A stretch of DNA of 64,000 bases from Trypanosoma brucei gambiense DAL972 (taxonomy: Eukaryota > Euglenozoa > Kinetoplastea > Trypanosomatida > Trypanosomatidae), in contig NC_026740.1 of assembly GCF_000210295.1 (NCBI RefSeq), positions 1,123,691-1,187,690 on the forward strand, read 5' to 3'. Positions within the stretch are counted from its first letter, which is position 1; the number at the start of each line of letters is the position of its first letter. The translations under genes and the position numbers were made by a program. Of the stretch, positions 35,234 to 43,476 are shown in pieces. A model generated the notes under the pieces. That model saw only the letters and a list, made by a program, of their open reading frames with translations. It did not search any database and had not been told where the DNA came from.

Positions 35234-38200
35234 ATGGGTAATGAACCCTTCTTGTTGTTTAGGGGTAGCGAGCTGCTTCCAGGCTTTCCGTCAAGCCGGC
35301 CGGAAGGGAATTTGGCTCAACCCGACGAAGGTGACGTGGAGCGTTTGCCGACGCATCTGATTCCCATTGAACCTCTCACACACTCCGTGGTGCGAGTCGT
35401 CTGCCATTCTTCCACCCGTGCGGGTATGTCAACGCCACTTGCCCAAATGTGCGCACTAACTGATGTCCGTAGATTGCTGGAGGAAGAAAGAGATAAATGC
35501 GTTGAGACGGCTCGGTCGTGGGAAGGACTGTGCGCACTTCACTCACACTATCCCCACGATCACGCCACAGGCTGCATGCCAATAGCAAACGAAGAGTTAG
35601 ACTGTGTGGCGTCCAGCTTATCCCTGGATGAATCTTTTGTCAAAGAAGTTCTTCGGAGCAAACTCTGGAGGGTGAAAGGCAACGCTGAAAGTGCGGATGG
35701 TAAGGTCGAACCTGATTTGAAGCGCCTCAAAACAGTTGTGTCTGATTTGTGCCAGCTTCTGTGGCACCATCGTGATGGAGAGGGGTCCATAAGTACCGAC
35801 GGTGTTGCTGTGCCAGACTCGAGTGAGCGCTGTGAAGTCGTTAGACGGGAAAAGAGAAAGGCATCAAAGGTCGAGGCAAAGAGCGTTTTGTCCATTATCG
35901 CAGGACTAACAAAAGAGAGTTTGGACGAACTCACAGCCAGCCATGGCAGCGTAGAGCCCCTCCTTGTGGGTTTAGTCTTTAGTGAGGTGTCGGAGGAAAC
36001 TTGTAATCATAGCGGAGGAGAGACGGTCGGAACGCTCGTGGGGGATGATTTGCTGAGGCTGTTCGACAAAAAGGTTGAGGCCACTGTGGAAAACAAGGAT
36101 GGTTACGGTGATACAGTTGATTTTTCTGCCCGGGTACTGCTCCTTAACGCTGTTATGGAGAGGAAGAACATGAAAAACATGGCCCATGCCTCTCCAATGT
36201 GGTCAGCGCTCCTGTCGGTGGTAAACTTTGTGTATGTCACTGGTGATCCTGCAACTGTCCGTTACGTCGCTCAACTGATCAACCATGTGCAATGTTTGAC
36301 ACAACAGGTCACTGCGGAGCCCGCACCTAGACCGCATTCAAAGGTGAACATCTCTCTTTTTTACACTCCTCTGATGGGTGTTGAGAACGAGGAGGGTCTT
36401 TACCCAAGTGGTGCACGCTGTGTTTCCAGCCTAAAGACCGCGTTGTCGGAAGCAGTCGTTGGCGTGGCGAATAAAAAAAGATGGAAACCGGAAGCTTTTT
36501 CCCCTGGCGGTTCGGAAGGATTTCAGGATTTGTTGCAATGGTCACTTATTCTGGAGCACGTGTGGCACCACTGCGGCAGCGCCCCCTGTCACAAGGTTTC
36601 TCGGGGGATAGAGCAATGGATTGGCATGGCTGTTGAGACGGCTGCCGATATTTTCGCGTCTACTGCGGAGGCTTTGCTGCTTTCCATGTATGTCATGGAG
36701 CCACTTCCTCCTGTATGTCTGCCTGTAGCGGACAACACAGAAACTGCTGTCAAATCGGTTGCTGGTTCACCGGGTTTCAGTGTGGGTGATGTTCTTCTTT
36801 CTGCGCATCGTGTATCGTTGTTGGTCTTTGGAGCTGTTGTAGGACCATGCGCTTCTGACAATCCTCTGCTTCGGCGGGAGGCACTGGAGGACCTTTACGG
36901 GGCTCACGTGAAAGCATCTGAGGCAGTAAGGGGACGACTAGAACGGTTTTGCGTGCGGCAGGCCGAGCGCACTGTGGATGCTTCGCCGGCACTAAAAAAT
37001 CTGGAAAAATATCAAAGTCAGTGGAGTAAGACAGTCGAGCTTGAGCAGGGTAAAAAGGGGGATTCCCTCGCACGCATTTTATACGTGTGCATGGAAGGAA
37101 TGCATCATATTTTAAGTACACCACTTATTAAACATTGTGACGTTCCATATGATCTTGGCGAAAACGCCATAGCAGGCGTTGATGGTTGGCGTTGCAGTGG
37201 CGCTACCACCTCGTGCGTGGGAAGGACGACTACCAATTGTGGATACGGCGCAAAGGTGAACCAGAGGTGCCAGGTGACCGAGAGTCCAATTACTTCATCA
37301 TGGGCTTCGGCTGCAAAATCTTCTGCGATTTGCAACTTCACAATGCAACGCCTCCTGCCGATGTTGCTACACTCATTAGGGCAGCAACCGGTGGTTTTGA
37401 ATGGGAACTCTATCGTTAATGTTGGAACGCGTAGGACCGTGCAGTCTTGGGAAGATCAGCGGATGCAACTGGAGGGACGGTGTAGGGCGGCTGAGGCGAT
37501 GATTGAGCACCAACGGTGCGTGATAGGCGAGATTAGAAATCAAAGAAGTGCACTTGGGAATCGACTACGTGAGGCACAGCGGTGCATGAGAAAACTGGTT
37601 ATGATGTGTGTGGGGTATGAAGAAGGACACGCGAGCTACGCCCAGAAGTTAGCTTTTCGACTGAAATATAGCTTGGAGGAAGATATCACTAGTATTTTCG
37701 TTCCCATTGAGGTAAAGCCGGTTGCGGGATCGGATGCTTGGGACGGCGGGGAAACTTCTCAACAGTCATCTCCGTCGCCGTTGGTGTGCGGTGAAGCTTC
37801 AATGGTAGCACCCTTAGCGGGCAGGGACGATCTGCGCAGGTTAATGTTCCGCGATGCGCAAATGCAACTCGATGCTTGCCACAATGTCGTGCGGTGCGTT
37901 TGCCAAGAAGCTCGGGAAAACCTCAATACACTTTCAGCTGCCATGATGGAGTGCAGTATAAGTTACGGAAATGTCTCCCCCAACGAGTCGTTGCGCGCAA
38001 TGTTTTCCACTTCACTTTACGGAACAAGGACGAATGAACCCAGCGGTGGTTACATGCCCCCTACTGGTGATCAAGAATGTGACTGTGACGGCAGGAACCA
38101 AGGTGATATGTACCAAAAAGATGATTCGAAGCACACATATCCCTCTACAATCATCAAAGTACCCCTGGGGTTAAGTACTCACAATGATAATCACAAAAAT

Positions 38201-41200
38201 TTCGAAGGCAAAAATCAACCCCGTGGGCGGGCTCTCGAAATTTCCTCCAATGAGTCGCGTCCACTGTCTCACACAGGAAAAACAACTTGGGGGTCGAGAG
38301 ACGAACAAATTTATCAGCACGAAAAGCAACAAACACTTAACACATCTACAAAGCGCCGATACGTCTCAACACCGTCAGCTTCGCGGTGTTCATCAAGAGA
38401 CATAGTAGCAGTCATGCAATCACCAAAACCAAGCAAGGCGGCCATCGACGCCATTGCACATCTCCAAAAGAAACATGCCGAAGGAAAATCTCATCAACAA
38501 CATTTAAAAAAGCAATACGAAGATACGTGTCTGTCTTTGGTGAAAACAGCAGCGGAATTTCAAGAGAACATAGCAAGACAAAAGATAGAACAGACCTGCT
38601 GGTCTGAACAGAACAAAATACTATTAGCGATCATCAATACAACCGTGAGGGAGACACAGATATCGATGGTGAAACAAAAAATCGAAAAGGAACGCACATT
38701 GGCGGAACAGGATTCCCGAAAATTAGCTACTGACCGTCGGGTGCTTGACTTATCTAAGGTGTATTTTGAGTCACTGAACGAGGTACGTGAGTCCATGGCG
38801 GAACACTATGATACTCTCATGTGTGAGTGCAAAACAGTATTGAGTAATGCGAATGCTACAAGCTATGAAGCTCATCAGCAGTTGGCGGAGGAGACTCGTG
38901 CTCGTGAATTAGCTACTGACCGTCGGGTGCTTGACTTATCTAAGGTGTATTTTGAGTCACTGAACGAGGTACGTGAATCCATGGCGGAACACTATGATAC
39001 TCTCATGTGTGAATGCACAACAGTATTGAGTAATGCGAATGCTACAAGCTATGAAGCTCATCAGCAGTTGGCGGAGGAGATTCGTGCTCGTGAATTAGCT
39101 ACTGACCGTCGGGTGCTTGACTTATCTAAGGTGTATTTTGAGTCACTGAACGAGGTACGTGAATCCATGGCGGAACACTATGATACTCTCATGTGTGAGT
39201 GCAAAACAGTATTGAGTAATGCGAATGCTACAAGCTATGAAGCTCATCAGCAGTTGGCGGAGGAGACTCGTGCTCGTGAATTAGCTACTGACCGTCGGGT
39301 GCTTGACTTATCTAAGGTGTATTTTGAGTCACTGAACGAGGTACGTGAATCCATGGCGGAACACTATGATACTCTCATGTGTGAGTGCAAAACAGTATTG
39401 AGTAATGCGAATGCTACAAGCTATGAAGCTCATCAGCAGTTGGCGGAGGAGACTCGTGCTCGTGAATTAGCTACTGACCGTCGGGTGCTTGACTTATCTA
39501 AGGTGTATTTTGAGTCACTGAACGAGGTACGTGAATCCATGGCGGAACACTATGATACTCTCATGTGTGAGTGCAAAACAGTATTGAGTAATGCGAATGC
39601 TACAAGCTATGAAGCTCATCAGCAGTTGGCGGAGGAGATTCGTGCTCGTGAATTAGCTACTGACCGTCGGGTGCTTGACTTATCTAAGGTGTATTTTGAG
39701 TCACTGAACGAGGTACGTGAATCCATGGCGGAACACTATGATACTCTCATGTGTGAGTGCAAAACAGTATTGAGTAATGCGAATGCTACAAGCTATGAAG
39801 CTCATCAGCAGTTGGCGGAGGAGATTCGTGCTCGTGAATTAGCTACTGACCGTCGGGTGCTTGACTTATCTAAGGTGTATTTTGAGTCACTGAACGAGGT
39901 ACGTGAATCCATGGCGGAACACTATGATACTCTCATGTGTGAGTGCAAAACAGTATTGAGTAATGCGAATGCTACAAGCTATGAAGCTCATCAGCAGTTG
40001 GCGGAGGAGATTCGTGCTCGTGAATTAGCTACTGACCGTCGGGTGCTTGACTTATCTAAGGTGTATTTTGAGTCACTGAACGAGGTACGTGAATCCATGG
40101 CGGAACACTATGATACTCTCATGTGTGAGTGCAAAACAGTATTGAGTAATGCGAATGCTACAAGCTATGAAGCTCATCAGCAGTTGGCGGAGGAGACTCG
40201 TGCTCGTGAATTAGCTACTGACCGTCGGGTGCTTGACTTATCTAAGGTGTATTTTGAGTCACTGAACGAGGTACGTGAATCCATGGCGGAACACTATGAT
40301 ACTCTCATGTGTGAGTGCAAAACAGTATTGAGTAATGCGAATGCTACAAGCTATGAAGCTCATCAGCAGTTGGCGGAGGAGATTCGTGCTCGTGAATTAG
40401 CTACTGACCGTCGGGTGCTTGACTTATCTAAGGTGTATTTTGAGTCACTGAACGAGGTACGTGAATCCATGGCGGAACACTATGATACTCTCATGTGTGA
40501 GTGCAAAACAGTATTGAGTAATGCGAATGCTACAAGCTATGAGGCTCATCAGCAGTTGGCGGAGGAGACTCGTGCTCGTGAATTAGCTACTGACCGTCGG
40601 GTGCTTGACTTATCTAAGGTGTATTTTGAGTCACTGAACGAGGTACGTGAATCCATGGCGGAACACTATGATACTCTCATGTGTGAATGCAAAACAGTAT
40701 TGAGTAATGCGAATGCTACAAGCTATGAAGCTCATCAGCAGTTGGCGGAGGAGATTCGTGCTCGTGAATTAGCTACTGACCGTCGGGTGCTTGACTTATC
40801 TAAGGTGTATTTTGAGTCACTGAACGAGGTACGTGAATCCATGGCGGAACACTATGATACTCTCATGTGTGAGTGCAAAACAGTATTGAGTAATGCGAAT
40901 GCTACAAGCTATGAAGCTCATCAGCAGTTGGCGGAGGAGACTCGTGCTCGTGAATTAGCTACTGACCGTCGGGTGCTTGACTTATCTAAGGTGTATTTTG
41001 AGTCACTGAACGAGGTACGTGAATCCATGGCGGAACACTATGATACTCTCATGTGTGAATGCAAAACAGTATTGAGTAATGCGAATGCTACAAGCTATGA
41101 AGCTCATCAGCAGTTGGCGGAGGAGACTCGTGCTCGTGAATTAGCTACTGACCGTCGGGTGCTTGACTTATCTAAGGTGTATTTTGAGTCACTGAACGAG

Positions 41201-42088
41201 GTACGTGAATCCATGGCGGAACACTATGATACTCTCATGTGTGAGTGCAAAACAGTATTGAGTAATGCGAATGCTACAAGGTATGAAGCTCATCAGCAGT
41301 TGGCGGAGGAGATTCGTGCTCGTGAATTAGCTACTGACCGTCGGGTGCTTGACTTATCTAAGGTGTATTTTGATTGTGCTGGGGTGCTATGTGACGCTGT
41401 TTTCAAAAAATGTATTTTTTTTGGTCGTGTAGTGTTTGATATTTGTCGTGATTGTTTGGTTCCTATGTCTATTTGTTCTTCCGTGTCGCTGGGCGGTGTT
41501 TATGCTTTGGGTGGCATTGATGGACTTGTGTACGAAATGGAATTGAGGAAACGGCGCATTGCAGAGTTGGAAGAATGTGTTCGGCAGAAGCACATTGTTA
41601 TCACATCACTAAAAGAGAGTATTGCCAACTTGTATGGCCTTTTGGAGGCACAGCGAGATCTTGGCATGGTCGCTCCACCTCCACCACCGTTAGTGTCGCG
41701 CGAGTTTGGTGTGCTGAACTCGAGTACGAAAGAAGCCGTGGCATATGTGAGCAGTGATGCATCTTTTTCTAGTACTTTTTTTGCATCACCATCTCGTGTT
41801 CTATCCCCTGGTGTTAATGACGGGGTGAAGTTGAAAGTGTGTCCCAGATCATTTGCTGATGAGGCTGTGTTATCAGCGGAGACAGTTGGGGGTGCTTTTA
41901 CTTCATCAAATGATCATCATGTTGCCGTTGGTGGGGTAGTTGGACACGAAGCTAATCGTACCGACCAAATTACGGATGAAGGTGAACGGTTGCAGGGCTG
42001 GAGCCTTCCTATTGATCGTAAGGAGATGCGACCAGTAAGTTGGTATTTGCAGTCTATCGCTGCCATTGAGAGTACGCTCAAGAAGTAG
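35234..42088 (+). CDS. Giant protein with 14 near-identical 62-residue helical repeats
   Basis: 2284 residues, not recognised. Residues 1-1160 are non-repetitive, mixed helical with a charged coiled coil near 750-790 (QRMQLEGRCRAAEAMIEHQR) and a polar, A-rich-coded stretch at about 950-1160. Residues 1164-2031 are 14 copies of a 62-residue unit containing ATDRRVLDLSKVYFESLNEV and MAEHYDTLMCECKTVLSNAN, followed by a 16-residue partial copy. Each unit is predicted to be helical/coiled coil and carries one MCEC pair. After the array comes a Cys/Val/Phe-rich segment, a short coiled coil (VYEMELRKRRIAELEECVRQ) and a disordered tail ending PVSWYLQSIAAIESTLKK. Large repetitive coiled-coil proteins of trypanosomes often belong to the flagellum attachment zone, basal body or subpellicular cytoskeleton; that location is a guess. 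No signal peptide or membrane segment. Confidence 0.85.
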   Translation: MGNEPFLLFRGSELLPGFPSSRPEGNLAQPDEGDVERLPTHLIPIEPLTHSVVRVVCHSSTRAGMSTPLAQMCALTDVRRLLEEERDKCVETARSWEGLCALHSHYPHDHATGCMPIANEELDCVASSLSLDESFVKEVLRSKLWRVKGNAESADGKVEPDLKRLKTVVSDLCQLLWHHRDGEGSISTDGVAVPDSSERCEVVRREKRKASKVEAKSVLSIIAGLTKESLDELTASHGSVEPLLVGLVFSEVSEETCNHSGGETVGTLVGDDLLRLFDKKVEATVENKDGYGDTVDFSARVLLLNAVMERKNMKNMAHASPMWSALLSVVNFVYVTGDPATVRYVAQLINHVQCLTQQVTAEPAPRPHSKVNISLFYTPLMGVENEEGLYPSGARCVSSLKTALSEAVVGVANKKRWKPEAFSPGGSEGFQDLLQWSLILEHVWHHCGSAPCHKVSRGIEQWIGMAVETAADIFASTAEALLLSMYVMEPLPPVCLPVADNTETAVKSVAGSPGFSVGDVLLSAHRVSLLVFGAVVGPCASDNPLLRREALEDLYGAHVKASEAVRGRLERFCVRQAERTVDASPALKNLEKYQSQWSKTVELEQGKKGDSLARILYVCMEGMHHILSTPLIKHCDVPYDLGENAIAGVDGWRCSGATTSCVGRTTTNCGYGAKVNQRCQVTESPITSSWASAAKSSAICNFTMQRLLPMLLHSLGQQPVVLNGNSIVNVGTRRTVQSWEDQRMQLEGRCRAAEAMIEHQRCVIGEIRNQRSALGNRLREAQRCMRKLVMMCVGYEEGHASYAQKLAFRLKYSLEEDITSIFVPIEVKPVAGSDAWDGGETSQQSSPSPLVCGEASMVAPLAGRDDLRRLMFRDAQMQLDACHNVVRCVCQEARENLNTLSAAMMECSISYGNVSPNESLRAMFSTSLYGTRTNEPSGGYMPPTGDQECDCDGRNQGDMYQKDDSKHTYPSTIIKVPLGLSTHNDNHKNFEGKNQPRGRALEISSNESRPLSHTGKTTWGSRDEQIYQHEKQQTLNTSTKRRYVSTPSASRCSSRDIVAVMQSPKPSKAAIDAIAHLQKKHAEGKSHQQHLKKQYEDTCLSLVKTAAEFQENIARQKIEQTCWSEQNKILLAIINTTVRETQISMVKQKIEKERTLAEQDSRKLATDRRVLDLSKVYFESLNEVRESMAEHYDTLMCECKTVLSNANATSYEAHQQLAEETRARELATDRRVLDLSKVYFESLNEVRESMAEHYDTLMCECTTVLSNANATSYEAHQQLAEEIRARELATDRRVLDLSKVYFESLNEVRESMAEHYDTLMCECKTVLSNANATSYEAHQQLAEETRARELATDRRVLDLSKVYFESLNEVRESMAEHYDTLMCECKTVLSNANATSYEAHQQLAEETRARELATDRRVLDLSKVYFESLNEVRESMAEHYDTLMCECKTVLSNANATSYEAHQQLAEEIRARELATDRRVLDLSKVYFESLNEVRESMAEHYDTLMCECKTVLSNANATSYEAHQQLAEEIRARELATDRRVLDLSKVYFESLNEVRESMAEHYDTLMCECKTVLSNANATSYEAHQQLAEEIRARELATDRRVLDLSKVYFESLNEVRESMAEHYDTLMCECKTVLSNANATSYEAHQQLAEETRARELATDRRVLDLSKVYFESLNEVRESMAEHYDTLMCECKTVLSNANATSYEAHQQLAEEIRARELATDRRVLDLSKVYFESLNEVRESMAEHYDTLMCECKTVLSNANATSYEAHQQLAEETRARELATDRRVLDLSKVYFESLNEVRESMAEHYDTLMCECKTVLSNANATSYEAHQQLAEEIRARELATDRRVLDLSKVYFESLNEVRESMAEHYDTLMCECKTVLSNANATSYEAHQQLAEETRARELATDRRVLDLSKVYFESLNEVRESMAEHYDTLMCECKTVLSNANATSYEAHQQLAEETRARELATDRRVLDLSKVYFESLNEVRESMAEHYDTLMCECKTVLSNANATRYEAHQQLAEEIRARELATDRRVLDLSKVYFDCAGVLCDAVFKKCIFFGRVVFDICRDCLVPMSICSSVSLGGVYALGGIDGLVYEMELRKRRIAELEECVRQKHIVITSLKESIANLYGLLEAQRDLGMVAPPPPPLVSREFGVLNSSTKEAVAYVSSDASFSSTFFASPSRVLSPGVNDGVKLKVCPRSFADEAVLSAETVGGAFTSSNDHHVAVGGVVGHEANRTDQITDEGERLQGWSLPIDRKEMRPVSWYLQSIAAIESTLKK
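38721..41373 (+). repeat. 186-bp tandem repeat array, 14 full copies plus a partial
   Basis: The motif AATTAGCTACTGACCGTCGG recurs every 186 bp exactly (38721, 38907, 39093 ... 41325). Copies are almost identical at DNA level. Observed variants are a T/I codon (ACT or ATT in the GAGGAGAxTCGT segment), an ACA for AAA in copy 2, scattered GAG/GAA changes in TGTGAxTGC and one AGC-to-AGG in copy 14. The 15th copy breaks off at 41373. Confidence 0.97.
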
Positions 42089-42500
42089 TGTGTTTTTTGA
42101 ACGTTTTACTACGTTGATAAGGATGTTGTCCGACTGCATATTTACGGTGAATAGTGTACATTTACAGGGGGTTTGTATATTTTTCTGTACGGCAATCGTG
42201 AGTTTGACAGTGAAATTTTTATTTTTATGGATAGTGCTGGTGGGTAATTGTCGTTGCTGCAATAAGACATGTTTTAGCGGAACGATTGTTTCCCTACCTT
42301 CTATTACCCCTACCCTTGTTTTTGTTCCTCTCTGACCCTTTTGTCTAATGGAAGTACGTTGTCGTCAGAAGGAAAAACGTCCCCGAGGTAGAGAGTGCCG
42401 AAAAAGTGCAAGAAGGTGGCAGTCGCACTGTGTAACATATCGGAGAGAGAAAGGGAGCAATAAAGGCTCAGCGCGTGAAGGGGCCGAAAGGGAGGACACA
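42089..42500. other. Spacer and probable 5' UTR of bL21m
   Basis: The tract TACCTTCTATTACCCC to CTGACCCTTTTGTCTAATGG (about 42296-42351) is pyrimidine-rich, and the first AG after it is at 42353-42354. The in-frame ATG at 42348 lies before that AG, so it would be removed from the mature mRNA; 42355-42500 then becomes 5' UTR. Confidence 0.5.
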
Positions 42501-43067
42501 ATGCCCTCACTAGCGAACGGGTTGCGTTGCCCGGATGCGCTCATCACCCGGACGTTGAATCCGCTACTCAATGGACCGAAGTTTGCGGTAATATACTGTG
42601 GAAATCACCAGTACAAAGTTGCGGTAGGCGATGTCATTGCGGTTCAGCGGCTTCGGGTCGAAATAGGAAGTCATATTGCTCTTAAAAAGGTGCTGATGGT
42701 AGGTGGCCCGCGCTTCACGGCTATCGGCCGTCCTCTTCTTGAAGGTGTACGGGTAACCGCACAGGTGGAGGAGCAAAAGCGGATGCGCAATGTGGTTTCG
42801 TTATTTGCCACGCCAGGTAGGCGACATGTGCGGTGGGTGGATGCACCTCATGCTGCAACAATTATTCGCATTTGTGAAATATTTTACTCTCCCAATGTGG
42901 TTGGTGAGTTGGATAAGTACAAGGGCGAGTTGTTGGAAACGTTTACACCAGGTCAGCACACGAACCCAGTGTACCCCGTTGATGATGGCTATGACGTGTT
43001 TAGGAAGAAAGATAAGGAGGCCATGGAGAATGCCACCACCTTTCTCGACCTTTTGGGTGGTGTGTGA
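42501..43067 (+). CDS. bL21m: Mitochondrial large-subunit ribosomal protein bL21m
   Basis: 188 residues from the ATG at 42501. A longer frame from 42348 (239 residues) is possible, but its ATG lies upstream of the first AG after the polypyrimidine tract, so the shorter start is preferred. The new N-terminus (MPSLANGLRCPDALITRTLN) is basic and suits a mitochondrial presequence. The bL21 core follows: FAVIYCGNHQYKVAVGDVIA (the family AVI..GG.QYKV..GD.I), VEIGSHIALKKVLMVGG, IGRPLLEGVRVTAQVEEQKR. In bacteria bL21 binds 23S rRNA domain I; here it would be part of the protein-rich trypanosome mitoribosome. The C-terminal 80 residues beyond the bacterial core are a kinetoplastid extension ending in FLDLLGGV. 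Confidence 0.88.
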   Translation: MPSLANGLRCPDALITRTLNPLLNGPKFAVIYCGNHQYKVAVGDVIAVQRLRVEIGSHIALKKVLMVGGPRFTAIGRPLLEGVRVTAQVEEQKRMRNVVSLFATPGRRHVRWVDAPHAATIIRICEIFYSPNVVGELDKYKGELLETFTPGQHTNPVYPVDDGYDVFRKKDKEAMENATTFLDLLGGV

Positions 43068-43476
43068 AGGGATGTGCGAGGAGATTAAAGGAAGACGGGC
43101 AAACGGTTGCGTGTTGGTCACACACTACGGCGGCGGAGTTCAAGTTCAGTGGTGCCACTATTGTGTGTGTGTGTGTGTGCTGAGAAGGAGAACTATATAG
43201 AGCAGTATCTCCACTTTACGTGTGTTACTTCCATGGAACGGAGGTCGGGTCTGTTTGATGGTCCCTTTTGAGAGCGCGGCTTGCTGGGCTCATCCACACG
43301 TGCCTACTTTTTCTTTTTTGTGCGCATGCAGTACTTATATTCTGCGATTTATTTATTTTCTTCCAGTGCTTCCACCTACTTTGCTGTGCTTTCTACACAA
43401 CGTACACATGCTATTTTTGTGAGTGGTGGTAACTTAGCACAGGTTTTTTTTCGACCTAGTCCGGTCACCCCACAGG
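43068..43476. other. Spacer with GT repeat and T-rich tract
   Basis: No gene supported. A GT repeat lies near 43162-43179. T-rich stretches at about 43299-43320 and 43344-43380, and TTTTTTTTCGACCTAG ending at 43459, give candidate acceptors for the next gene. Confidence 0.45.

Noticed and set aside
38721..41373. CRISPR-like or satellite interpretation of the 186-bp array
   Set aside because: Units are contiguous without spacers, in frame and inside a long coding sequence of a eukaryote, so it is a protein repeat.
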